Source of the DNA: an uncultured Lachnospiraceae bacterium
Lineage (GTDB): Bacteria > Bacillota > Clostridia > Lachnospirales > Lachnospiraceae
Length of the DNA stretch: 10,604 nucleotides
Assembly (NCBI GenBank): GCA_934385475.1
Contig: CAKRPS010000064.1
Location: forward strand, 1 to 10,604
Direction: 5' to 3'
The notes under the pieces were generated by a model that did no database searches, was not told the DNA's origin, and saw only the letters and a program-made list of their open reading frames with translations. Within the stretch, counting starts at the first letter, position 1; each line of letters starts with the position of its first letter. Of the stretch, positions 1-5,931 are shown one piece after another. The position numbers and the translations under genes are program-made.

Positions 1-47
1 TCCGCCGGTTGAGAAGAAGCAAAGAGACAGACGGAAGAAAAAAACAC

Positions 48-76
48 TTGCAAATGACAACGAGATGTGATAAATT
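48..76 (+). promoter_or_regulatory. Candidate sigma-A promoter of rplS
   Basis: TTGCAA at 48-53 (4 of 6 matches to TTGACA) and TAAATT at 71-76 (4 of 6 matches to TATAAT) are separated by exactly 17 bases. Transcription would begin near 83 and leave a leader of about 68 bases before the rplS start. The first 47 bases are purine-rich and hold no recognisable gene end. In relatives trmD usually lies just upstream, so rplS may also be reached by read-through. The call rests on hexamer matching only. Confidence 0.5.
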
Positions 77-80
77 ATTA

Positions 81-140
81 ATGTTGCATAGAAAGATGGT
101 CCTCTGTTACAGAACGTATTAAGAACATCCGGAGCATTTA
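81..140 (+). promoter_or_regulatory. Candidate L19 (rplS) mRNA leader
   Basis: The untranslated leader of rplS can fold. ATGTT at 81-85 can pair with AACAT at 124-128. Alternatively GATG at 95-98 can pair with CATC at 126-129. Inside lies a small TCTG/CAGA hairpin with loop TTA at 103-113. Low-GC Gram-positive bacteria are known to carry an L19 leader through which the protein is thought to limit its own synthesis. Position, length and the central GGTCCTCTGTTACAGAAC segment fit that family as I remember it. I cannot run a covariance search, so assignment to that family is inference. Confidence 0.45.
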
Positions 141-150
141 GGAGGAAGAT

Positions 151-498
151 ATGAACCAGATTATTAAAGAAATCGAAGATGCGCAGTTGAAAGAAGCAGT
201 TGGCGGATTTGAAGTAGGTGATACCGTTAAGGTTTACGGTAAGATCAAAGAGGGAAACCGTGAAAGAATCCAGATCTTTGAAGGAACTGTATTAAAAATG
301 CAGGGAGGAAGCAACAGAGCTACCTTCACAGTAAGAAAGATTTCCAACGGTGTCGGAGTTGAGAAGACATGGCCGATGCATTCACCGAATGTAGAGAAGA
401 TTGAAGTAGTCAGAAAGGGTAAAGTAAGACGTGCTAAGCTGAACTACCTGAGAGATCGTATCGGTAAGAAAGCTAAGGTTAAAGAGCTTGTAAAATAA
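151..498 (+). CDS. rplS: 50S ribosomal protein L19
   Basis: This 115-residue protein is L19, a component of the large ribosomal subunit that lies at the interface with the 30S subunit. The length is normal for the family. The family pattern is visible throughout: GDTVKVY near residues 23-29, IFEGTV at 42-47, the [13 protein letters not shown] segment at 66-78, and the basic RRAKLNYLR segment at 93-101 that contacts rRNA. Position 74 is Trp where Phe or Tyr is more usual. The ATG start has an AGGAGGA ribosome binding site seven bases or so upstream. A promoter and a possible autoregulatory leader lie before it and a terminator follows, so it can be transcribed alone. In many Firmicutes it sits downstream of trmD and upstream of rbgA and rnhB, and the second half of that order is preserved here. 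Confidence 0.98.
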   Translation: MNQIIKEIEDAQLKEAVGGFEVGDTVKVYGKIKEGNRERIQIFEGTVLKMQGGSNRATFTVRKISNGVGVEKTWPMHSPNVEKIEVVRKGKVRRAKLNYLRDRIGKKAKVKELVK

Positions 499-505
499 GA
501 GATAA

Positions 506-542
506 GCGGATGTCCTGCCAAGCGCGGTACATCCGTTTTTTT
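506..542 (+). terminator. Intrinsic terminator after rplS
   Basis: CGGATGT at 507-513 pairs with ACATCCG at 529-535, extended by a possible G-U pair, and is followed by seven Ts at 536-542. It begins eight bases after the rplS stop. It should end most rplS transcripts and so uncouple the highly expressed ribosomal protein from the signal peptidase genes downstream. Confidence 0.88.
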
Positions 543-570
543 GTGGAATAGGAAATTGCCTGTAGATAGC

Positions 571-601
571 GGTGGCGTAAGCCACCCGGGTATGCTATAC
601 T
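571..601 (+). promoter_or_regulatory. Extended -10 promoter with hairpin/operator-like repeat, upstream of lepB
   Basis: TATACT at 596-601 with TG at 593-594 forms an extended -10 element (TGC-TATACT). At the proper distance for a -35 (573-578) the sequence is TGGCGT, a poor match, as expected for extended -10 promoters. The -35 region lies inside a perfect inverted repeat, GGTGGC at 571-576 and GCCACC at 581-586 around GTAA. That repeat could be an operator or an RNA hairpin in read-through transcripts. Transcription would start near 608, giving a leader of about 50 bases for the first lepB. Confidence 0.5.
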
Positions 602-657
602 GTTTGTGCGTCAGATGAGACAGTCTGAAGTATTACGGCAGAAAGGAAGAGGCCGGG

Positions 658-1242
658 ATGGCAAGAAGAAAGGGTCTGACCTTTTACCAGAAAAAGAAGA
701 AACTGAATTCCAGGTTGATAAAGGATATTTTTGAGGTTGTGGTAGGCTGTGTGGCCGCAGTCTTTCTTTCCTTTGTCATTATTTTTTCAATAGGAATGCG
801 GACCAGTGTGATAGGAGACTCTATGGAGCCGACGTTGTATAACGCACAGGAGATACTGATCAGCCGGTTTGCCTATAAGCTTACGAATCCCAAACGTTTT
901 GATGTGATCGTATTTCTGCCAAATGGAAATCAGAACTCACATTTTTATGTAAAGAGAGTGATCGGACTTCCGGGGGAAACTTTGCAGATCAAAAACGGAA
1001 GCGTATATATCAACGGAGCACTTCTGACAGAGGACGAACAGTTTGACAAGATGGTGGATGCCGGAATTGCAGTCAATGAGATTACGCTTTCCGGTGATGA
1101 GTATTTTGTGCTGGGAGATAACCGCAACAGCAGTGAGGACAGCAGATCCGGCAATATCGGACCGGTCACCAAAAACACGATTATCGGGAAGGCCTGGTTC
1201 CATATGGCAGTAGACGAAGAAAGAATGGGTCTGGTAGAATAG
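658..1242 (+). CDS. lepB: Signal peptidase I, first copy
   Basis: This 194-residue membrane-bound serine protease removes signal peptides from exported preproteins. It uses a Ser/Lys dyad, here Ser55 in GDSMEPTL and Lys99 in YVKRVIGLPGE. Further family boxes are RFDVIVF at 80-86 and GDNRNSSEDSR at 153-163. A very basic N-terminus (residues 1-22, including four consecutive lysines) precedes one membrane helix at about 25-46. The catalytic domain would therefore face outside, the usual single-anchor layout of Gram-positive SipS-type enzymes. The ATG start follows GGAAGAGG with a five-base gap. It opens a probable operon in which a second lepB follows rbgA. The two proteins share the catalytic boxes but differ in the N-terminus and in the region between the Lys box and the GDNR box, so they are probably old paralogues with different substrate preferences. 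The substrate split is inference. Confidence 0.96.
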   Translation: MARRKGLTFYQKKKKLNSRLIKDIFEVVVGCVAAVFLSFVIIFSIGMRTSVIGDSMEPTLYNAQEILISRFAYKLTNPKRFDVIVFLPNGNQNSHFYVKRVIGLPGETLQIKNGSVYINGALLTEDEQFDKMVDAGIAVNEITLSGDEYFVLGDNRNSSEDSRSGNIGPVTKNTIIGKAWFHMAVDEERMGLVE

Positions 1243-1258
1243 AGACAAGAGGTGGAGC

Positions 1259-2119
1259 ATGAATTATCAGTGGTATCCGGGGCACATGACGAAAGCCAAA
1301 CGGATGATGCAGGAAAATATAGGGTTGATCGATCTGGTGATCGAGCTGGTTGATGCAAGGATTCCGCTCAGCAGCCGTAATCCGGATATTGATGAGCTTG
1401 GCAAAAACAAGGCTAGGATGATACTTCTCAACAAATCAGACCTTGCAGACCCGGCCGGAAACAAGGCGTGGATGGAGTATTTTGTGGAGAGAGGTTTTCA
1501 TGTGCTGGAGGTAAATGCAAAGACCGGACAGGGTCTTAAAGCCATTCAGGGTAAGGTCAGGGAAGCCTGTAAGGAAAAGCTGGAGAGAGACAGAAGCAGA
1601 GGAATCAAGAATCGTCCGGTACGCGCTATTGTTGTGGGAATCCCCAATGTCGGGAAATCGACTTTTATCAATTCCTTTGCCGGAAAGGCGTGCACCAAGA
1701 CCGGAAATAAACCGGGTGTGACGAAGGGAAAACAGTGGATCCGGTTAAATAAGGAACTGGAGCTTCTGGATACACCGGGAATCTTGTGGCCGAAGTTTGA
1801 GAGTGAAGAGGTTGGCAAAAAGCTTGCCTTTATCGGGTCCATGAACGATGAGATCCTGCAGATGACCGAACTTGCGATGGAGCTTGCCGATTATCTGATG
1901 AATTATTATCGCAGCGTGATGACAGAGCGCTATCAGCTGGAGCAAGGCAGAGAGTATGAGCCGGTACAGCTTCTGGAGCATATCTGTGAGACACGCAAGT
2001 GCTACAAAAAGGGACAGGAGCCGGATTATGAGAAGGCAGCGTCTCTGCTGATCGAAGATTTCCGCAGCGGAAGGATTGGAAGGATCACCCTGGAGCTGCC
2101 GGATGGGGAAGAAGGGTAA
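1259..2119 (+). CDS. rbgA: Ribosome biogenesis GTPase RbgA (YlqF)
   Basis: This 286-residue protein is a circularly permuted GTPase that acts late in 50S subunit assembly, promoting incorporation of late proteins such as L16. The permuted motif order is visible: G4 NKSD at 58-61, G5-like NAKTG at 86-90, the G1 P-loop GIPNVGKST at 127-135, the G2-region threonine near GVTKG at 153-157, and G3 DTPG at 171-174. The N-terminal WYPGHMTKAKR motif (5-15) is diagnostic of the YlqF/RbgA group, and a helical C-terminal RNA-binding domain completes the normal length. The ATG start follows AGGTGGAG and lies 16 bases after the lepB stop, so the two genes are likely co-transcribed. Proximity to rplS is conserved in Firmicutes and fits its ribosomal role. 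Confidence 0.97.
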   Translation: MNYQWYPGHMTKAKRMMQENIGLIDLVIELVDARIPLSSRNPDIDELGKNKARMILLNKSDLADPAGNKAWMEYFVERGFHVLEVNAKTGQGLKAIQGKVREACKEKLERDRSRGIKNRPVRAIVVGIPNVGKSTFINSFAGKACTKTGNKPGVTKGKQWIRLNKELELLDTPGILWPKFESEEVGKKLAFIGSMNDEILQMTELAMELADYLMNYYRSVMTERYQLEQGREYEPVQLLEHICETRKCYKKGQEPDYEKAASLLIEDFRSGRIGRITLELPDGEEG

Positions 2120-2128
2120 CGGATTGTA

Positions 2129-2668
2129 ATGAAGAAAATAATAAAAGAGATATTAAGTATGAGTCTGTACCTGTTGGTGATCCTTTGTGCGGTATATCTG
2201 CTGATCCATTATGTGGGACAGAGAACACAGGTACAGGGAAGCTCCATGGAGCCGATGCTCACCAATGGAGACAACCTGATCGTTGATAAGATATCGTACC
2301 GGTTTCGTGATCCGGAGCGCTTTGATATTATCGTATTTCCTTTTCAGTATGAGGATAATGTTTTTTATATCAAGCGTATTATCGGTCTTCCGGGAGAAAC
2401 GGTTCGGATTGACGATGAAGGAAACATATATATCAACGGAGAAATTCTCGAGGAACATTACGGCAAGGAAGTGATCCAGAATCCGGGAAGGGCACGTGAG
2501 GAGATTACGTTGGCAGATGACGAATATTTCGTGATGGGAGATAATCGTAATAACAGTTCGGACAGCAGAGATCCTTCGGTGGCGGAAGTCAGACGGGAAG
2601 ATATCGTGGGAAGAGCATGGCTTCGGATATGGCCGTTTAAGGAATTTGGTTTCATCAAGCATCAGTAG
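2129..2668 (+). CDS. lepB: Signal peptidase I, second copy
   Basis: This 179-residue type I signal peptidase has Ser39 in GSSMEPML as nucleophile and Lys82 in YIKRIIGLPGE as general base. Further boxes are RFDIIVF at 64-70 and GDNRNNSSDSR at 137-147. One membrane helix (about residues 9-28) follows a short basic N-terminus, MKKIIKE, which lacks the long lysine-rich tail of the first copy. The ATG lies nine bases after the rbgA stop. No strong ribosome binding site sits at the normal distance; the closest purine run, AAGGG, is about 12 bases upstream and inside the end of rbgA. Translation is therefore probably coupled to rbgA. All catalytic residues are intact, so this is an active-looking paralogue and not a decaying copy. 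Confidence 0.96.
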   Translation: MKKIIKEILSMSLYLLVILCAVYLLIHYVGQRTQVQGSSMEPMLTNGDNLIVDKISYRFRDPERFDIIVFPFQYEDNVFYIKRIIGLPGETVRIDDEGNIYINGEILEEHYGKEVIQNPGRAREEITLADDEYFVMGDNRNNSSDSRDPSVAEVRREDIVGRAWLRIWPFKEFGFIKHQ

Positions 2669-2688
2669 AAAGCAAAGAGGATATAGCA

Positions 2689-3450
2689 ATGTCGGAGAGT
2701 ATCAGTAGTATCCGCGAAAAATTACAGGCAGCCGGGATAAACGAGCTGCCTGCCATTTTTTCACAGTATGAAAAGGACGAAAGAGCCGGAGTACAGAAAG
2801 AGATCGAACGCGCGAGAAAGCGTTTGGAGGCTTACCGGAAGGAACTGGAGCGCTGTGAGAATCTGAAAAAGTATGAGAGGGAATATGAGACGTATGCCCA
2901 TATCTGTGGGATCGATGAAGTCGGGAGAGGACCGCTTGCAGGTCCGGTTGTGGCAGGCGCGGTAATTCTTCCGAAAGATTGTGATATATTGTATATCAAT
3001 GATTCTAAGAAACTGTCCGAAAAAAAGAGAGAAGAGCTCTATGATGTGATCATGGAGAAGGCAGTTGCGGTAGGGCTTGGCTACAGTACGCCGGAACGGA
3101 TTGATGAGATCAATATTTTGCAGGCAACCTATGAGGCAATGCAGCAGGCAATCGGCAAACTGTCCGTAAAACCGGATCTTCTTCTGAATGATGCTGTGAC
3201 GATACCGAAGGTAGATATCAGACAGGTGCCGATCATCAAGGGAGATGCCAAAAGTATCTCCATCGGTGCCGCCAGTATTGTGGCGAAGGTCACCAGAGAC
3301 CGTTTGATGGTACAGTATGATGAAGTCTATCCGGAATATGGTTTTGCCTCCAACAAAGGCTATGGAGCTCAGATACATATCGACGCACTGAAAAAATACG
3401 GGCCGTGTCCGATCCACAGGAAAACCTTTATCACACATTTCTGTGGCTAA
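2689..3450 (+). CDS. rnhB: Ribonuclease HII
   Basis: RNase HII cuts the RNA strand of RNA/DNA hybrids and nicks at ribonucleotides misincorporated in DNA. The 253-residue protein has the catalytic acidic set Asp76 and Glu77 (GIDEVGRGPLAGPV), Asp168 (LLLNDA, where LIDG is the common form) and Asp186 (KGDAKS). The conserved ASIVAKVTRDR helix follows. About 70 charged, partly helical residues precede the catalytic domain; such an N-terminal extension is seen in Bacillus-type and Clostridial RNase HII. The ATG has GAGG eight bases upstream and lies 20 bases after the second lepB. The rbgA-rnhB linkage is conserved in Firmicutes. Confidence 0.96.
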   Translation: MSESISSIREKLQAAGINELPAIFSQYEKDERAGVQKEIERARKRLEAYRKELERCENLKKYEREYETYAHICGIDEVGRGPLAGPVVAGAVILPKDCDILYINDSKKLSEKKREELYDVIMEKAVAVGLGYSTPERIDEINILQATYEAMQQAIGKLSVKPDLLLNDAVTIPKVDIRQVPIIKGDAKSISIGAASIVAKVTRDRLMVQYDEVYPEYGFASNKGYGAQIHIDALKKYGPCPIHRKTFITHFCG

Positions 3451-3488
3451 CCGGTTTTTCAGCACAGAAAAGAAGAGGGATTGTACAG

Positions 3489-5192
3489 GTGAATCTTGGT
3501 AATATTCTAAAAAGAGACCGAAATATCAGCGAGAACAGTCAGGTAAAGGCGGCTGCAAATCTGCCGAGAGGAGAACGCGGTTATCGGATCATGAGTGAGA
3601 TGCGCTCTCTGGTGCCGGGGCAGACGATTCAGGGAGAGGTTGTCGCACGCAGTGGAAATGCGGTACAGATTTCGGTTGCAGGAGAACTTCTTCTGAGCGC
3701 CAGACTGGATCAGAATGTCAATATCCTTCCGGGGCAGAGCATGAGCTTTGAAATTATGTCCAACAATGGCTCGGTGCTATCCTTGTCGCCACTGTATGCG
3801 AACATGGCAAATGGTGAGACGATAGCCAAGGCTTTGACGGAAGCCGGATTGATGCAGACCAAAGAAAACCTCGAGATGGTCTCTATGATGATGGAAGAGG
3901 GAATGCCTATTGACCGGGAGTCGGTGCTGCGCATGGGCAGACAGCTTCTGGATTTTCCGGATCAGGAGGCACTGACACTGATCCGCATGACAAGGTTAAA
4001 TATCCCGATCACGGAAGCCAATATAGAACAGTTTGAACAGTATGAGGCGATGAATCATCAGGTGGTACGCAGTGCGGAGACCATTATGGATGAGATTCCA
4101 CAGCTGTATGAGGAACTGGTATCAGAAGGAAAAATGGATGATGCCGTGGATTTCCTGCGCAGTGTCATGGATATTCTGGGAGAAAATATAGCAGGCGGCG
4201 GGGAAGAAACGACAGTGGGAGAGAATCCTCCCGCGGCAGAACTGCCGAATCCAGAAACGGTGCCGGTGGAGAAGCAGGAGAATCCAAAGGGTGAGGTGAC
4301 CCTGCCGACAGCAGCAGCGCAAACCTCTGAAACGGAAGAGCTTCCCAAAGAGGTACTGAAGGACCGGGAGGGTATGGCAATGCTGCTCAGGGAACTTGGA
4401 ATGGACGAGGACAGTGCAGCGGCTGTGCAGAGAGGAGAACTTCCGGCGAAGGATGTGATCGAATTTGTCAGAAAGGCCATGGAGGAGCTTGCGGGTGGCA
4501 AGGTCATCAAGGACAGGAACCCGGAGGAAGGGAGTCCGTTGCAAAGACTTCTGGGTGACAAAGGCTTTCAGGCTATGCTGAAGGAGGAGTTGATGAAGCA
4601 GTGGCTCCTGAAACCGGAACAGGTAGCACAGGGGAAGGAAGTCGAAAAACTGTATGAGCGGATGCGGGAACAGACGGCTAGGATGACGGAGGCTCTGGAG
4701 CACGTCGGAAAGGCGGACAGTGCCCTTGGACGAAGCGTACAGAACCTGCAGAATAATGTAGAATTTATGAACCAGTTAAACCATGTGTTTACCTATGTAC
4801 AGCTTCCACTTAAAATGACAGGAAACAATGCGCATGGCGATCTCTATATCTATACCAACAAGAAGAGTCTTGCTGCAAAGGACGGAAATGTCAGCGCAGT
4901 GCTTCATCTGGATATGGAACATCTCGGAATGGTGGATGTCTATGTCACGATGAAAAATAATAAGGTAGGAACGAACTTTACGCTGGAGGATGATGCGGCA
5001 CTTGATCTTGTGGCAGAGCATATTGATATCCTGGAAAAAAGACTGGCAGACAGAGGATATGAGCTGAATGCCAAAATGAGCAGAAAAGAACCGGGAGAAG
5101 ATGGGGAGAGCGGTTCTGTGATGCAGACGATGCTGGAGCAGAGCAAGAATATCTCTGTGTTAAGTCATACCTCCTTTGATATGAGAGCCTAA
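3489..5192 (+). CDS. FliK-like protein (hook-length control C-terminal domain), YlqG-type
   Basis: The gene encodes 567 residues from the preferred GTG start. That start has AGAGGG nine bases upstream; an earlier in-frame GTG at 3405 would overlap rnhB and has no ribosome binding site. A beta-rich N-terminal part follows, at about residues 44-102, centred on PGQTIQGEVVARSGNAVQIS and reading like a nucleic-acid- or barrel-type fold. A helical middle follows at 105-230, then a Pro/Glu/Thr-rich linker at 230-292 and charged helices at 292-432. The C-terminal 432-532 region (LPLKMTG, LHLDMEHLGMVDVYVTM, LEKRLADRGYEL) matches the pattern of the FliK C-terminal domain, which in flagella contacts FlhB to switch export specificity. 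No signal peptide or membrane helix is visible. In B. subtilis the gene at this position, ylqG, lies before ylqH, as here. The domain call is by pattern; the cellular function is unknown. Confidence 0.8.
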   Translation: MNLGNILKRDRNISENSQVKAAANLPRGERGYRIMSEMRSLVPGQTIQGEVVARSGNAVQISVAGELLLSARLDQNVNILPGQSMSFEIMSNNGSVLSLSPLYANMANGETIAKALTEAGLMQTKENLEMVSMMMEEGMPIDRESVLRMGRQLLDFPDQEALTLIRMTRLNIPITEANIEQFEQYEAMNHQVVRSAETIMDEIPQLYEELVSEGKMDDAVDFLRSVMDILGENIAGGGEETTVGENPPAAELPNPETVPVEKQENPKGEVTLPTAAAQTSETEELPKEVLKDREGMAMLLRELGMDEDSAAAVQRGELPAKDVIEFVRKAMEELAGGKVIKDRNPEEGSPLQRLLGDKGFQAMLKEELMKQWLLKPEQVAQGKEVEKLYERMREQTARMTEALEHVGKADSALGRSVQNLQNNVEFMNQLNHVFTYVQLPLKMTGNNAHGDLYIYTNKKSLAAKDGNVSAVLHLDMEHLGMVDVYVTMKNNKVGTNFTLEDDAALDLVAEHIDILEKRLADRGYELNAKMSRKEPGEDGESGSVMQTMLEQSKNISVLSHTSFDMRA

Positions 5193-5206
5193 AGGAAAGG
5201 ATGTGA

Positions 5207-5506
5207 ATGAGCGTGAGTGGAAAGAAAGAAGACACAAAACCCAAACAGGCGATCGCACTGGAGTATGATCCGGAGGAAGAGGCACCGCGCGTTATTGCGT
5301 CCGGTCGTGGAGAGCTGGCAGAACGCATTATCGAGAGAGCCAAAGAGGCGGATGTTCCGGTGCACAGGGATGATAAGCTGGCAGACACACTTTCCAGACT
5401 TGAAATAGGAGATATGATCCCGCCGGAGCTCTATGAGGTTGTGGCAGAGATACTGATCTTTGTGGATTCCATGGATAAGATCAAGGCCAAGCTAGGCAAA
5501 AAATAG
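5207..5506 (+). CDS. ylqH: Free-standing FlhB cytoplasmic-domain protein (YlqH-type)
   Basis: This 99-residue soluble protein matches only the C-terminal cytoplasmic part of FlhB/YscU-type export proteins. It contains AIALEYDPEEEAPRVIASGR (15-34), GELAERIIERAKEADVPVH, and the EIGDMIPPELYEVVAEIL block near the end. The membrane half of FlhB is absent. Where FlhB has the autocleavage motif NPTH, the aligned residues are T10-K11-P12-K13, so cleavage is not expected and the protein corresponds to the fragment already released from FlhB. The ATG follows AAAGGAAAGG and is 14 bases after the FliK-like gene, so the two are almost surely co-expressed. FliK and FlhB interact through exactly these two domains in flagella, which makes a direct interaction here plausible. 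Its target is unknown, and no flagellar gene is visible in the window. Confidence 0.9.
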   Translation: MSVSGKKEDTKPKQAIALEYDPEEEAPRVIASGRGELAERIIERAKEADVPVHRDDKLADTLSRLEIGDMIPPELYEVVAEILIFVDSMDKIKAKLGKK

Positions 5507-5517
5507 GAGGCTTTTAT

Positions 5518-5868
5518 TTGAATAACAGGAGAGTTGGAGCACAGAAGGAGGAAGAGGTCTGTGCTCATCTGCTATCTGAGGGAGTGCATATTCTTGAGAG
5601 AAACTTCCGGTGCAGACAGGGTGAGATCGATGTGATCGGCTATGATGGTGGGTATCTTGTGTTTTTTGAAGTAAAATACAGAAAAACTCCGAATAAAGGC
5701 AATGCCGCGCAGGCGGTAGGAATGGCCAAACAGAGGAAGATCTGCAGGGTGGCGGACTATTACCGCTTTTTGCATCACTGCGCGGAGGATACACCGGTGC
5801 GCTTTGATGTGATCGCAGTGGATGGAAAGCAGTTAAGCTGGATTCAGAATGCATTCGATTACCGATGA
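5518..5868 (+). CDS. yraN: YraN/UPF0102 family endonuclease-like protein
   Basis: This 116-residue protein belongs to the UPF0102/YraN group, which has a Holliday-junction-resolvase-like PD-(D/E)XK nuclease fold. The signature is complete: an N-terminal VGAQKEEEVCAHLL helix, GEIDVIG at 35-41 (Asp38), FFEVKYR at 49-55 (Glu51, Lys53), and RFDVIAVDG near the C-terminus. Those residues would bind the metal and carry out cleavage, but the biological substrate is not established for the family. The start is TTG, chosen because AGGAGG sits seven bases upstream and no better start lies nearby. It is 11 bases after ylqH, within the probable operon. The neighbourhood near rnhB is common in Firmicutes and suggests a role in nucleic acid processing, by inference only. 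Confidence 0.93.
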   Translation: MNNRRVGAQKEEEVCAHLLSEGVHILERNFRCRQGEIDVIGYDGGYLVFFEVKYRKTPNKGNAAQAVGMAKQRKICRVADYYRFLHHCAEDTPVRFDVIAVDGKQLSWIQNAFDYR

Positions 5869-5908
5869 TTTTGTGAAGGGGGTTCTGAATCGTTGCAACT
5901 AAATAAAA

Positions 5909-5914
5909 TATAAT
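5909..5914 (+). promoter_or_regulatory. Possible -10 element upstream of pgeF
   Basis: TATAAT matches the consensus perfectly and lies 17 bases before the pgeF start. No convincing -35 is found at 16-18 bases; TTGCAA at 5893-5898 is only ten bases away and TTCTGA at 5883-5888 is twenty away. The gap holds no terminator, so pgeF may also be read through from yraN. Confidence 0.3.
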
Positions 5915-5931
5915 AACGGGAGCATAGAAGA

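Noticed and set aside
2..70. Open frame at the left edge that could be the tail of an upstream gene such as trmD
   Set aside because: The 22 residues are low-complexity basic and show no TrmD-like ending, and the frame runs into the rplS promoter. Too short to call.
611..628. TCAGA/TCTGA inverted repeat in the lepB leader
   Set aside because: Five base pairs with an eight-base loop is weak and not placed over the ribosome binding site; no reason to assign a function.
2129..2152. A later start for the second lepB because its ribosome binding site is weak
   Set aside because: The next ATG lies inside the membrane helix and would remove the basic N-terminus needed for correct orientation. Coupling to rbgA explains the weak site.
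3405..3488. Upstream GTG start for the FliK-like gene, overlapping the end of rnhB
   Set aside because: It has no ribosome binding site, and the first 28 residues would be the shifted-frame reading of conserved rnhB sequence. The GTG at 3489 has AGAGGG at the right distance.
4058..4703. Long minus-strand open frames inside the FliK-like gene
   Set aside because: They are Ser/Pro/Leu-rich mirror readings of a Glu-rich, purine-rich coding strand, without ribosome binding sites, and the plus-strand gene accounts for the region.
5892..5899. Palindrome GTTGCAAC upstream of pgeF as an operator or -35 element
   Set aside because: An eight-base palindrome is expected by chance, and TTGCAA inside it lies only ten bases from the -10, too close for a promoter.
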